NCBI GenBank assembly: GCA_030622115.1
Contig: JAUXGN010000001.1
Location: 62,001 to 126,000, forward strand
From: Candidatus Eiseniibacteriota bacterium
GTDB lineage: Bacteria > Joyebacterota > Joyebacteria > Joyebacterales > Joyebacteraceae
Reading direction: 5' to 3'
Length of the DNA: 64,000 nt
A program made the position numbers and the translations under genes. Shown here in pieces: positions 35,168 to 44,190 of this stretch. The notes under the pieces are model-generated. The model searched no databases, had not been told where the DNA came from, and was given only the letters and a program-made list of their open reading frames with translations. Within the stretch, counting starts at the first letter, position 1; every line of letters starts with the position of its first letter.

Positions 35168-36823
35168 TCAGGCGTCCTCGATCCATGCGAGGAGCCTTTC
35201 GATCTCTTCTGCCATCGTTGTCTCGTCGCCTTCGCGGAATCCTACGTGACGACACATGGCCCGTCCCACGTGGTCGATGATGACAGTCGTCGGGATCCCG
35301 GCAACATGGTAGTCCTCGAAGATCGTGCGATCGCAGAAGGTCGGGTAGGTGACGCCGGCCTCCGCCAGCACTTGGGTGACGCGCTTGCCCGGTTCGCTCG
35401 ATGAGACCGAGATGAAGATGACTCCGCGTCCCTCGAACTGCTCATTAAGCTTCTGGATGTGTGGCAACTCCGTTTGGCAGGGAGGGCAGCCGGGCCCCCA
35501 GAAGTTGAGGAGCAACACCTTGCCGCGACAGTCCACCAGTGCCAGTTCTTCACCCTCTTCGTTCGTTAGCGTGAAGTCGGGGGCATTGATCACACCCGAG
35601 TAGCGATGGGTCACTACCACGTCGTCCAGAGCCGCTCTGCCTCGACCGCTCCTGTCGAGCCACAAGCCGAGTTCTTCCCGCGCTTCAGTCGTATCATCGG
35701 CAGAGCGCGCAATCATCGATGCCAGAAACGAGATTGCAGCCTCGGTGTCCGCCGAGGCGTCGTACACGGCAAGGAGATGAGAGACCCCCACCTGGCCGTA
35801 GGCGGGCGAGGAGCGACCGATGGCCAACGACTTCTCCAAGGCACGCGCCGCCTCAACCTGATTCCCCGCCTTGTGATGTGCCCACCCCACGCTGTCCAGA
35901 ACGTAGGCGCTTTCGCGCACGGTCTCGGCCAGTTCGAATGCTCGCTCACAGAGGGCCACGGCCAGTCCGGGCGCCAGGTCGTTCTCGGCCAGCGCGTAGC
36001 CGACCGTGTTGAGGGAGCGCATCTCTCCGCGCTCGTCCATGAGCTTCGCCATCTCTCGTGCGGATTCAACGGCGGCGGCATCATCGACACCGATAGTTTC
36101 ATCAAAGCGCCGCTGGTTCAGGAAGTACTTGTGTCTCGTGTCGGGTGCGACGGCGAGGAGAGAATCGATCATGGCAAGCTTCACATCCTCGCCTCTTCGC
36201 AGCCCGGCCACAGTGACAATGGCGCCGTATGCGCCACCCAGAGCTCCCCGGTGCCAGCGCTCGATCTCATCTCCGGTGGCGTGCCCCTTCTCGGCAAGGG
36301 CGAGGGTGAGCCATGGGTCCGGGACGCGTACCGGCCATTGCCCCGCCACGCCCCGAGTGATGCCGTCCCTCATGTTGGCACAGAACGCGAGCGTGTTGCC
36401 GCTGAGTTCATCGGATTCCAGCAGGCGCGCGGCGATGGCATCGGCTTTTTCTACGAGCTCGTCGTCGAGTCCGCAGTAGAGGTGCATCATGATAAGGTCA
36501 TGAAGCTGGGCCGTGAGTGGCAACCAGAGATTCTCCGGCATCGGGCGCATGAGCACGGTGTCCACATATCCGACCGCCCGGAATTCTCCGATCTCGTGTG
36601 CTGCCTCCGCGATCACAGCTGCTCCGTACTCGAAGAGGCCCATGTCAAGGTCGGGATGCTTCTCGGCAAACGCGATGACCGCATCTATTCGCTCGGCCGG
36701 ATCTTCGATCGCGGCCAGGGCCTCCATCTCCGTGTCGAGTGCGACACCGGCGTAATGCGAGAACGCCCATATGGCGAGCGCCCCAAGGATTGCCACCACG
36801 ACTATCAATGCGCCCTTGTTCAC
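35168..36823 (-). CDS. Membrane-anchored TPR protein with TlpA-like thioredoxin domain
   Basis: The 551-residue protein starts at a GTG with GGGAGAAG five bases upstream. One N-terminal membrane helix (ALIVVVAILGALAIWAF) anchors it. Residues 30-390 are helical and TPR-like. Residues 400-551 form a thioredoxin/TlpA domain: APDFTLTNEEGEELAL, LLLNFWGPGCPPCQTELPHI with the CPPC active site, and GIPTTVIIDHVGRA containing the cis-proline. Such proteins reduce disulfides on the periplasmic side, often for cytochrome c assembly; resB and ccsA at 61-63 kb are compatible. It converges with the previous gene and diverges from nfi. The CPPC pair is less usual than the CEPC or CVPC of classical TlpA/ResA. 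Confidence 0.85.
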   Translation of the reverse strand: MNKGALIVVVAILGALAIWAFSHYAGVALDTEMEALAAIEDPAERIDAVIAFAEKHPDLDMGLFEYGAAVIAEAAHEIGEFRAVGYVDTVLMRPMPENLWLPLTAQLHDLIMMHLYCGLDDELVEKADAIAARLLESDELSGNTLAFCANMRDGITRGVAGQWPVRVPDPWLTLALAEKGHATGDEIERWHRGALGGAYGAIVTVAGLRRGEDVKLAMIDSLLAVAPDTRHKYFLNQRRFDETIGVDDAAAVESAREMAKLMDERGEMRSLNTVGYALAENDLAPGLAVALCERAFELAETVRESAYVLDSVGWAHHKAGNQVEAARALEKSLAIGRSSPAYGQVGVSHLLAVYDASADTEAAISFLASMIARSADDTTEAREELGLWLDRSGRGRAALDDVVVTHRYSGVINAPDFTLTNEEGEELALVDCRGKVLLLNFWGPGCPPCQTELPHIQKLNEQFEGRGVIFISVSSSEPGKRVTQVLAEAGVTYPTFCDRTIFEDYHVAGIPTTVIIDHVGRAMCRHVGFREGDETTMAEEIERLLAWIEDA

Positions 36824-36886
36824 AGGCTTCTCCCAGCGAATGGTCGAATCAGAGTGTCCAATTGCGTACCCTACGGCAGTTGCAGA

Positions 36887-36915
36887 TTGACATCCAGCAT
36901 TTACTCGCGTAGCCT
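36887..36915 (+). promoter_or_regulatory. Sigma70-like promoter for nfi
   Basis: TTGACA at 36887-36892 and TAGCCT at 36910-36915 are 17 bases apart, 30 bases before the nfi start, in the divergent gap with the thioredoxin gene. Confidence 0.6.
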
Positions 36916-36945
36916 GTCGTCAGTGGTGACTGGGAGAGGCGGACG

Positions 36946-37611
36946 ATGGTGGTTGATGCTCACCTGTGGAACGTCTCCGTGCAGGAGGCGTTTCAAATAC
37001 AGAAGGACCTCGTGGGTCTTCTGATCCGCGAGGACGATTTCGGCCGGATTGAGTCCGTCGCTGGGATCGATGTATCCTTCTCTCCTCAGAAGAACCTTCT
37101 CTACGCCGCCATCGTCGTGATCGATGCAACGACTCTCGAACCGCTGGAGGTTGTGTCGGCGTCTCACGAGCCGGCGTTTCCGTATGTTCCGGGTCTGCTC
37201 ACTTTTCGGGAAGGTCCGGTCGTGCAGGATGCGTACGCGAAGCTCACGCGTGAGCCGGATCTCCTTATGTTCGATGGGCAGGGCATCGCTCACCCGAGGG
37301 GCCTCGGGCTCGCGGCACACATGGGCTTGCTGATGGATAGGCCGTCGATAGGGTGCGCGAAATCCCGGCTGATCGGGGAGTTCAAGGAGCCGAAGCAGAA
37401 GCGCGGGGCGATGAGAACTCTGAGCCTCCACCGCAAGAAGATAGGTGTGGTTCTCAGGACGAAAGACAATACGAAGCCGCTGTTTGTATCTCCGGGCCAT
37501 CGGGTCTCTGTTGAGACAGCGGCTGAGTGGGTACTGAGAACAGGGAACGGATACAGGCTGCCGGAGCCGACGAGGCTTGCCCACCTTGAAGCCGGGCGGG
37601 CCAAGAGGTAG
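36946..37611 (+). CDS. nfi: Endonuclease V
   Basis: Endonuclease V nicks DNA near deaminated bases, mainly hypoxanthine. The 221-residue product has the family landmarks: GIDVSF (first metal Asp), YVPGLLTFREGP (the wedge and recognition loop), LMFDGQGIAHPRGLGLAAH (second Asp and binding pocket), IGCAKSRLIG and the C-terminal VSPGHRVSVETAAEWV. GAGAGGCGG precedes the ATG. It is divergently transcribed from the thioredoxin gene and has its own promoter. Confidence 0.96.
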   Translation: MVVDAHLWNVSVQEAFQIQKDLVGLLIREDDFGRIESVAGIDVSFSPQKNLLYAAIVVIDATTLEPLEVVSASHEPAFPYVPGLLTFREGPVVQDAYAKLTREPDLLMFDGQGIAHPRGLGLAAHMGLLMDRPSIGCAKSRLIGEFKEPKQKRGAMRTLSLHRKKIGVVLRTKDNTKPLFVSPGHRVSVETAAEWVLRTGNGYRLPEPTRLAHLEAGRAKR

Positions 37612-37740
37612 ACTCGGGCAGGGTTGCTGAGGCAGGGGAGGGCGGCGTGGGTTGCACCACGGGCGTCACTCCTGTTTGTCACGGGAAGAGCGAGGAGAGC
37701 GCGGGTGGAATCATCAGATAGAGGGATGGGAGGTGTTGAA

Positions 37741-37932
37741 ATGCCCGGTACGTATCCTGCTTGCCGCATGTGTGAGAAGGGGGTTCTGATTCCCCTGTCG
37801 GACTACGGACGAGATGGCGCTGCAATAACGTACAAGGCGTGGGTGTGTTCCAACCCGGACTGTGGTTTCCATATCAGGATCGACAACGGCGAGATCAGCC
37901 GCGGTACGAAGGTGAGCGAGAGCACGAAGTAG
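37741..37932 (+). CDS. Small zinc-ribbon protein
   Basis: The 63-residue product from ATG 37741 has GGGAGGTG six bases upstream; the track start at 37624 lacks a ribosome site. Two cysteine pairs, CRMCEK and CSNPDCGF, are about 30 residues apart and would form a small zinc ribbon, followed by a short basic/polar tail. No family is recognised. Proteins of this shape often touch nucleic acid or the ribosome, but nothing here proves it. It lies between nfi and a HAD phosphatase gene on the same strand. Confidence 0.7.
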   Translation: MPGTYPACRMCEKGVLIPLSDYGRDGAAITYKAWVCSNPDCGFHIRIDNGEISRGTKVSESTK

Positions 37933-38021
37933 CTCGAATCACGGCTTCACAAGGCTGAACCTGGATTGTCACGATTTTGCCCGTGCTCATTTCCCGCACT
38001 TCTCAACAACAGGATGGTAGG

Positions 38022-38705
38022 ATGCTGAAGGCGATTATCCTTGATCTTGACAACACACTGACCGACTTCATGAGAATGAAGACCGTATCGATCGATGCCG
38101 CCATCGAGTCGATGATCGATGCCGGCCTGCAGATGCCGGCGGCGGAGACAAAAAGCAAGCTGTTCGAAATCTACGACCGCGAGGGTATTGAGGACCAGCG
38201 GGTCTTTGATCGGTTTCTGGAGGAGCAGTACGGAGAGATAGACCCGAAGATCCACACCGCGGCCGTGCTCGGCTACCGGCGAGGGAGAGAGTACACCCTG
38301 GTGCTCTACCCGCACGTCAAGAAGACCCTCTTAGCGCTTGCGAAGCGGGGGCTCAAACTCGCAGTCCTCTCCGATGCGCCGCGCTACCAGGCATGGTCCC
38401 GCCTCTGCTATCTCGGTCTTGAGCACTTCTTCGATCACGTCATAACCTTTGAGGATACTCACGTGAGGAAGCCCGACCCCGCCCCATTCATGAAGGCGTG
38501 CGAAGTACTCGGCGTGGGCTCCGACGAGGTCATCATGATAGGTGATTGGCCCGCGCGGGACATGGTCGGAGGGAAGGGCGTCGGTATCAAGACGGTCTAT
38601 GCGAAGTACGGTGATACCTCGGGAGCGACGACCTCCGGCGCGGACTATGAGATCGACGACATCTCGCAGCTCATCGGGATCGTTGATGAGCTTACAGGGT
38701 CGTGA
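38022..38705 (+). CDS. HAD-superfamily hydrolase
   Basis: The 227-residue product (start 38022) has the HAD signatures: DLDNTLTD with nucleophile and acid Asp, LAVLSDAP (motif II), K in HVRKPDPAPF (motif III) and MIGDWPARDMVGGKGVGIKT (motif IV). A helical cap lies between the first two, as in subfamily IA, close to the TIGR02253-type enzymes. It is a phosphatase of unknown substrate. It is followed after 24 bases by acpS, so they may be co-transcribed. The usual phosphatase roles (phosphoglycolate, nucleotide) cannot be distinguished from sequence. Confidence 0.9.
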   Translation: MLKAIILDLDNTLTDFMRMKTVSIDAAIESMIDAGLQMPAAETKSKLFEIYDREGIEDQRVFDRFLEEQYGEIDPKIHTAAVLGYRRGREYTLVLYPHVKKTLLALAKRGLKLAVLSDAPRYQAWSRLCYLGLEHFFDHVITFEDTHVRKPDPAPFMKACEVLGVGSDEVIMIGDWPARDMVGGKGVGIKTVYAKYGDTSGATTSGADYEIDDISQLIGIVDELTGS

Positions 38706-38729
38706 GCCAGGGATCTGTGGAGGATCACC

Positions 38730-39101
38730 GTGATCCGTGGGATGGGCACAGACGTCGTTGATATTGCGCACTTCGAGCGCATCATGAAGGCGTCAAGCCC
38801 CGGTTTCCGCGAGCATCTTTTTACGGAGCGCGAGATCGCGTACTGCCTGAAGTACAAGGAAGACACAGCCTCCTACGCGGCGATCTTCGCTGCCAAGGAG
38901 GCTTTTCTGAAGGCACTGAGAACGGGACTCGGTCCCGGCATGCGATGGACGGACGTCGAAGTGGTCCACGCCGGGAGCGGAGCTCCTGATATTGTCGCAC
39001 ATCGGAAGTGCAGGGAACTCCTGGGCGACGGTCGCGTGCATGTGAGCCTCTCGCACTCCGAGAGCGCGGCCACGGCGGTCGTGGTTATCGAGGACGCCTA
39101 A
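38730..39101 (+). CDS. acpS: Holo-[acyl-carrier-protein] synthase
   Basis: AcpS attaches phosphopantetheine from CoA to acyl carrier protein for fatty acid synthesis. The 123-residue product shows GTDVVDIAHFERI (magnesium site Asp), FAAKEAFLKAL (the Glu/Lys motif) and HVSLSHSESAATAVVVI near the end. The GTG start at 38730 has GGAGG six bases upstream. It sits ahead of nnrE/nnrD, an adjacency seen in many bacteria. Confidence 0.95.
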   Translation: MIRGMGTDVVDIAHFERIMKASSPGFREHLFTEREIAYCLKYKEDTASYAAIFAAKEAFLKALRTGLGPGMRWTDVEVVHAGSGAPDIVAHRKCRELLGDGRVHVSLSHSESAATAVVVIEDA

Positions 39102-39191
39102 GCGACCACAGCAGCGTCTCAATATTTCGGCCTCAGCAGATGCATGGGCATCTCGGCCGAATGTGTGGGAGACAACACCGGAGGGCTCAAG

Positions 39192-40748
39192 GTGAAATTG
39201 GTCACGACGGATGAGATGCGCGCTATCGACAGCCGGGCGATAGATGGTCTGGGAATCCCGGGGCTTACCCTGATGGAGAGCGCCGGGATGGGCGCCGTGC
39301 AGTTCATCGAGAGCGAGCTTGGCGATCCTGCCGGAGCCCAGATCGTGATCATCTGCGGGAAGGGGAACAACGGCGGCGACGGTTTCGTCATCGCCAGAGG
39401 ACTCAGTGAGCTCGGAGCCGACGTGGGTGTATTCCTACTCGGACGGGCAGGTGAGCTTGCCGGGGATGCGCGTACCAATTATGAGCGATTGGATCCGGAG
39501 TGCATATGTGAACTCACGGACGAGCGTGGGCTTCTCAATCTCCTGAGTGAGATGGCGGATGCAGAGCTTGTTGTCGATGCGATCTTCGGCACAGGGTTCG
39601 AGGGCGCTCCTCGTGGGCTGCACAAAGAGGTCATAGCTGCGATCAACGCGCTCGGACGACCGGTCCTTGCTGTGGACGTGCCGTCGGGGCTCGACGCCTC
39701 GACCGGCGCCCGAGAGTGCGAGTGCGTCGTCGCGTCGTGGACCTGCACAATGGCGCTCCCGAAACTGGGATTCTACCTGCACCCGGGCCGTGAGGCTGCC
39801 GGTATCGTTCACGTAGTCGACATCGGCATTCCCGAAGAGGTCATCGTTGCCGTCCACCCCACGCGGAGTGTCCTCACAGAGAGTGAGGCATCCCATCTTC
39901 TGCCGAAGCGGGACCCGGGTGGACACAAGGGAACGTTCGGAAAGATCGCCGTCATCGCTGGCTCGGTCGGCTACACGGGCGCCGCGGCTTTGACATCGCT
40001 TGCGGCACTGCGAAGCGGCGCGGGACTCGTGACTCTCGGGATACCGGGGAGCCTGAACGACATCATCGAGGCCAAGCTGACGGAGGTGATAACGCGTCCG
40101 CTGGCAGAGACGACCGAGCGTTCGCTTTCCCTCGCGGCGCTTCCAGTAATAGCGAGCCTGCTCGATTCGGCCGACGCCATGGCGCTCGGACCGGGGCTTT
40201 CGCAGAATGGTGAGACGCAGGAGCTGATCCGGGCTATCGTGAAAGAGCTGGCGGTTCCGTGCGTCATCGACGCCGACGGTCTGAATGCGCTGACGCCCGA
40301 GGATATTGGCGGACGGCACGGTGACGCGCCCGTTGTCATCACGCCGCATCCAGGTGAGATGGCGAGGCTGTGTGGCCGACCCGTGTCAGACGTGATCGAA
40401 GCGCGCGAAGAGGTGGCAGCTGACGTGGCGACCCGTGCGCGAGCAACCGTCATCCTGAAGGGAGCCGCATCGGTTGTTGCCGATGCCGCAGGCGAGATCT
40501 ACTTGAACCCGACAGGCAACGACGGCATGGCGTCGGGTGGGAGTGGGGACGTTCTCACCGGCATAGTCGCAGCACTCCTCGGTCGGGGGATGTCGGCGCT
40601 GGACGCCGGCGTGCTTGGTGCGTGCATCCATGGGAGGGCCGGCGATATCGCGGCGTGTGCTGTCGGAAGAACTGCGATGATAGCGGGGGATCTGGTTGAT
40701 CTCCTACCTGACGTCTACTCGGAGCTGGAGAGCGGGGCGGCGTGGTAG
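39192..40748 (+). CDS. nnr: Bifunctional NAD(P)HX epimerase / ADP-dependent NAD(P)HX dehydratase
   Basis: This enzyme repairs hydrated NADH and NADPH. Residues 1-215 are the YjeF-N epimerase (TLMESAGMGAVQFI; CGKGNNGGDGFVIARGL; AVDVPSGLDAST). Residues 230-515 are the ribokinase-like dehydratase (GTFGKIAVIAGSVGYTGAAALT; VITPHPGEMARL; SGGSGDVLTGIVAALL). I moved the start from the track's 39144 to GTG 39192, which has GGAGGG six bases upstream and gives MKLVTTDEMRAID as in relatives. It follows acpS by 90 bases. Confidence 0.95.
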   Translation: MKLVTTDEMRAIDSRAIDGLGIPGLTLMESAGMGAVQFIESELGDPAGAQIVIICGKGNNGGDGFVIARGLSELGADVGVFLLGRAGELAGDARTNYERLDPECICELTDERGLLNLLSEMADAELVVDAIFGTGFEGAPRGLHKEVIAAINALGRPVLAVDVPSGLDASTGARECECVVASWTCTMALPKLGFYLHPGREAAGIVHVVDIGIPEEVIVAVHPTRSVLTESEASHLLPKRDPGGHKGTFGKIAVIAGSVGYTGAAALTSLAALRSGAGLVTLGIPGSLNDIIEAKLTEVITRPLAETTERSLSLAALPVIASLLDSADAMALGPGLSQNGETQELIRAIVKELAVPCVIDADGLNALTPEDIGGRHGDAPVVITPHPGEMARLCGRPVSDVIEAREEVAADVATRARATVILKGAASVVADAAGEIYLNPTGNDGMASGGSGDVLTGIVAALLGRGMSALDAGVLGACIHGRAGDIAACAVGRTAMIAGDLVDLLPDVYSELESGAAW

Positions 40749-40820
40749 GCTGTCGCTTCCCTCTCCGGTGGGGTGCATGGAGAGCGGGAGACCCGGCGTT
40801 CTTCATAAGGAAGTGTAGTC

Positions 40821-41810
40821 ATGTACAGGTGGTTTGTCTTGCTCTGCTATGCGGTGCTTTGGTGCGCCGCGACGAGTTCACGCGCTGACCCATACGAAGT
40901 CAACCCCGCCTCCGCGCACACCGTCATCGATGCTGCGTGGGGTGATAGCCCGGGAGAGTTCACGTGGCCGGGTGATGGCTGGGGTATCGGTGAGGTGAGT
41001 CGCTTCGGTCCCTTCGCGCTTGACGATTCTGGGCGTATCTACCTCACTGATCTCGTGCGCAACGAGGTCAAGATCTTCGATCGTGATGGCCGTTTCGCTG
41101 AAGCCGTGCCGATGCTCCAGGAACCGAACCTCGTCGACGATCTGGCTGTCTACGACGGCGCGATCTACTGGTTCGGGGAGACTCCCTGGGGGATTCGTGT
41201 GGTGGGTGTGAGGCCCGGCTCGCCGGAGTTGATAGACGTGGAACTCACGACTGATCCCGTTCTCACCTATGCCACTGACGGCGGCCGCATTACCGGCAAC
41301 TGCCGTCTGGTCGTAGGTCAGGAAGGTCTGGAGATGTATACTCTCCGGCCCGGCGCGAGCTTCCCGTTACTGCGCGGCAAGCGGGTGGTTCCAGTTGCCG
41401 AGCAGAGCGCGTCAAGGCGCTACGGACTTAGCACCGACTCTGGTGTAGGTATCATGACCTGCTTCGAACCCGCGATGGCGCTGTCAGGCGAGAGCGTTGG
41501 CGAGGGTGAGATCGTTCGCGTTCTTCCGGACGGCCGGATCGAGAGGGTGCTCGTACGAAACTGCGGGTGGATTTGGGGAGTCGCCGGCGACTACTTCCTG
41601 CATCCGGACTGCGAGACGGTCGAAGGTGAGCACCGCTGCTACTTCGTGCTGCGGGATGTGAACGGGACGCTGCTTTCAAGAATCCGGACACCGAAGCGAA
41701 ATACCAGAAGGACGATTAGTATCGACAAGCGCTTCCGTCTCGCGCCGGACGGGAGCTTCTACGGGCTCTACGTCGACGACGACGGCGTACGTGTGCGCTG
41801 TTGGCGGTAG
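40821..41810 (+). CDS. Exported beta-propeller-like protein of unknown role
   Basis: The 329-residue product has a signal peptide (FVLLCYAVLWCAATSSRA). The rest has repeats typical of NHL or SMP-30 propellers: FGPFALDDSGRIYLTDLVRNEVKIFD, then RVLPDGRIERVLVRN, and FRLAPDGSFYGLYVDDDGV near the end. Two cysteine-containing segments (CGWIWGVAG, LHPDCETVEGEHRCYF) could form a disulfide. It ends RCWR. No catalytic residues are obvious. It is followed 15 bases later by a tiny signal-peptide ORF and the M20 amidohydrolase. Confidence 0.7.
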   Translation: MYRWFVLLCYAVLWCAATSSRADPYEVNPASAHTVIDAAWGDSPGEFTWPGDGWGIGEVSRFGPFALDDSGRIYLTDLVRNEVKIFDRDGRFAEAVPMLQEPNLVDDLAVYDGAIYWFGETPWGIRVVGVRPGSPELIDVELTTDPVLTYATDGGRITGNCRLVVGQEGLEMYTLRPGASFPLLRGKRVVPVAEQSASRRYGLSTDSGVGIMTCFEPAMALSGESVGEGEIVRVLPDGRIERVLVRNCGWIWGVAGDYFLHPDCETVEGEHRCYFVLRDVNGTLLSRIRTPKRNTRRTISIDKRFRLAPDGSFYGLYVDDDGVRVRCWR

Positions 41811-41825
41811 AAAGAGGGAGTCCCG

Positions 41826-41912
41826 ATGCGAAGAATCCCGTATGTCTTGTTTGGACTCCTCATATGCGCGAGTTTCGCGCTTGGTGGCGAGACAGAAGCC
41901 CAGGGGGACTGA
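41826..41912 (+). CDS. 28-residue signal-peptide-only ORF, in frame with the next gene
   Basis: ATG 41826 has AGAGGGAG five bases upstream. The product, 28 residues, is a textbook signal peptide: basic RR, a hydrophobic core (VLFGLLICASFALG) and a polar end. It stops at TGA 41910-41912, and the next codon in the same frame is the GTG that starts the M20 amidohydrolase. It most likely was, or still is through readthrough, the export signal of that enzyme. A sequencing error at the TGA would give the same picture. See the finding. Confidence 0.6.
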   Translation: MRRIPYVLFGLLICASFALGGETEAQGD

Positions 41913-43100
41913 GTGAAGAACACGATGGCTAAGGATGCGGAGAAGTTCGCCGGCAAGCTCAGGAAGCTGCGCCGCCGCATCCACATGCACCCGGAACTGG
42001 CATATGAGGAGTACCGCACGTCGGAACTCGTGGCGGATACGCTCAAGGCCGCCGGAATCGAGGTTACGACCGGGGTCGCGAAGACCGGAGTCGTCGGTCT
42101 TCTGCGCGGGGGCAAACGCGGCAAGACGGTTGCGCTCCGTGGCGACATGGACGCCCTTCCGATCACGGAGCAGAACGACGTACCGTACCGTTCCAAGGTG
42201 GACGGAGTCATGCACGCGTGCGGCCACGATGGGAATACGACAACCGTGCTGGGCGCGGCGATGCTTCTCGCGGCAAGGCGTGACGATATCGTGGGCAATG
42301 TGAAGTTCTTCTTCCAGCCGTCCGAGGAGGCGCCACCCGGAGGGGCGCTTCCGATGATCGAGGCAGGTGTCCTCGAGAAGCCGAAGGTTGACTACATCAT
42401 TGGCGTGCACGTCGATTCATCGATCCCCGTCGGGAAGATCGGGGTGCGGGACGGGCACATGATGGCGGCGGCCGACGACTTCTCACTGTCTATCCTGGGT
42501 GAAGCGTCACACGGTGCGAAGCCGCATTTGGGAGTCGACGCTATCACGCTCCAGGCGCAGGTGATAATGGCGCTCCAGACGATAGTGAGTCGGAGGGTGA
42601 ACCCGACACACCCGATCGTCCTCACCCTTGGCACCATTCACGGGGGATACAGGCAGAACGTCATTGCCGACCGTGTCGACATCGAGGGAACGCTGCGGAC
42701 TCTTGATCCCAAGGACAGGAGAAACGGCGTGCGCATGATAGAGAAGACGGTCGCCCATGTGACGCAGGCCTTTGGCGGTGACTACGAGTTCGAGTTCCGG
42801 GATGGCTACCCTGTTCTGACGTGCGATCCTAAGGTCACGGCTATAGTGCGGAAGGCAACGGGTGAGCTCTTCGGGAAGCGCAGCGTTGTCGAAGTCGCCG
42901 AGCCGTCGATGGGGGGCGAAGACTTCGCCTATTTCGTCAATCGTGTTCCCGGCATGATGCTCCGCTTGGGTACGGGCAACAAGAAACGCGGCTTTACCTA
43001 TCCGTGGCACCATCCCAGGTTCGATATCGATGAAGATGCTCTCTGGATCGGAGCCGCCGTGATGGCTCACTCCGCCCTGCTCTGTCTGACGGACGGCTGA
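41913..43100 (+). CDS. M20D-family amidohydrolase
   Basis: The 395-residue enzyme belongs to the M20D group that hydrolyses N-acyl amino acids (hippurate, IAA-amino acids). Metal and catalytic regions are visible: RRRIHMHPELAYEEY, LRGDMDALPI, MHACGHDGNTT, FQPSEEAPPGGALPMIEAG, and GGEDFAYFVNRVPG near the C-terminus. A dimerisation domain fills about 180-300. GTG 41913 has AGGGGG six bases upstream; ATG 41925 is an alternative. As annotated it is cytoplasmic, although the frame continues upstream across one TGA into a signal peptide. Substrate unknown. Confidence 0.92.
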   Translation: MKNTMAKDAEKFAGKLRKLRRRIHMHPELAYEEYRTSELVADTLKAAGIEVTTGVAKTGVVGLLRGGKRGKTVALRGDMDALPITEQNDVPYRSKVDGVMHACGHDGNTTTVLGAAMLLAARRDDIVGNVKFFFQPSEEAPPGGALPMIEAGVLEKPKVDYIIGVHVDSSIPVGKIGVRDGHMMAAADDFSLSILGEASHGAKPHLGVDAITLQAQVIMALQTIVSRRVNPTHPIVLTLGTIHGGYRQNVIADRVDIEGTLRTLDPKDRRNGVRMIEKTVAHVTQAFGGDYEFEFRDGYPVLTCDPKVTAIVRKATGELFGKRSVVEVAEPSMGGEDFAYFVNRVPGMMLRLGTGNKKRGFTYPWHHPRFDIDEDALWIGAAVMAHSALLCLTDG

Positions 43101-43164
43101 TCGAGTCGCGGACTGCGAATGTGCCCCTCCTGTTGAGGCGGCAGACACCAGCACGACGAGGTAC

Positions 43165-44190
43165 ATGATGAGCGTTGGAGAACGCGAGCTGATCAAGCGA
43201 ATACGCGAGCGCGTCGGGGCGCCTGGGCGAGCGACCCTCGTTGGGATAGGCGATGATGCGGCCGTCTTCGAGCGGGCGCAGGGCCTTGGCCTCATCACGT
43301 GTGACGCGTTTGTGGATGGCGTCCACTTCCGTCGCGATTTCGCGACGTTTCGCGAGATCGGCACGAAGTGCATGGTTGCTAACATCAGCGACATCGCCGC
43401 GATGGGCGGGTTTCCAACCCGGGCGGTAGTTTCTCTCTGCATTCCCGCACACATTGCCGAGGCTGACATCGCCGCCATCTACGACGGGTTCCTGGACGCC
43501 TGCCGGCGCTACTCGTTTGACATCGTCGGTGGCGACATCGTGAGTTCCCCCAGTGATCTCGCTATCTCGATCACGCTCATGGGGGCGGCAAGTCGTGACA
43601 GGATCGTCACCCGTTCCGGCGCAGTCGTGGGCGACGCGATTATGATGACCGGGCGGGTAGGGGGAGCCGAGGCGGGACTTCGGGCTCTCACTGCAGGTCT
43701 TCCGCAGGAGGGCGCCGTACACGTGGCCGTAAGGCGGCACTTGAGACCTGTTCCCCGGATCGCCGAGGCCCAGGCGTTTCTCGACGTCGCAACACCTCAC
43801 GCGATGATCGACATAAGCGATGGGCTGGGATCGGAGCTCTGGCACCTTGCGGAAGAGAGCGGAGTCGGAGTGAGAATCGAGGAGAGTCGCATCCCCATTG
43901 ATGCGTCGGCGATTGCAGTCGCTCAGAAGATCGGTTGCAGCGCGTTCGAACTCGCGATGGGAAGCGGGGAGGAGTTCGAGCTTATCGTGGCGATACCACC
44001 ATCGGAGATGTCGCGGACAGTGGAACACATGGCGGCGGTTACGGGAACTACCGCCACGCACATCGGAGATGTGGTTGATGCCGCCGAGGGGTGCAGCATC
44101 GTGAGGTCGGACGGTTCCAGGGAGTCGCTTGAGCGATCTGGATACGAGCACCTGGGTGGTGTGAATGGGGAGGTGATGGGGAATGAGTGA
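43165..44190 (+). CDS. thiL: Thiamine-monophosphate kinase ThiL
   Basis: ThiL phosphorylates thiamine monophosphate to the active diphosphate. The 341-residue product has GIGDDAAVF (ATP and Mg site), TCDAFVDGVHF, NISDIAAMGGFP, FDIVGGDIV (metal Asp), DISDGLGSELWHL and GEEFELIVAIP. This matches ThiL rather than HypE or PurM relatives. It overlaps the next gene by eight bases. I see no thiamine riboswitch upstream. Confidence 0.95.
   Translation: MMSVGERELIKRIRERVGAPGRATLVGIGDDAAVFERAQGLGLITCDAFVDGVHFRRDFATFREIGTKCMVANISDIAAMGGFPTRAVVSLCIPAHIAEADIAAIYDGFLDACRRYSFDIVGGDIVSSPSDLAISITLMGAASRDRIVTRSGAVVGDAIMMTGRVGGAEAGLRALTAGLPQEGAVHVAVRRHLRPVPRIAEAQAFLDVATPHAMIDISDGLGSELWHLAEESGVGVRIEESRIPIDASAIAVAQKIGCSAFELAMGSGEEFELIVAIPPSEMSRTVEHMAAVTGTTATHIGDVVDAAEGCSIVRSDGSRESLERSGYEHLGGVNGEVMGNE

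Noticed and set aside
35606-37024. 472-residue + strand ORF
   Set aside because: It is the shadow of the TlpA-like gene on the - strand and runs into nfi; no domain, no signal, and composition is biased to His/Arg/Val as expected of antisense in GC-rich DNA.
41910-41912. TGA read as selenocysteine
   Set aside because: The TGA lies between a signal peptide and the mature enzyme, far from the active site, and no SECIS-like hairpin is obvious downstream. Kept only as a remote possibility.
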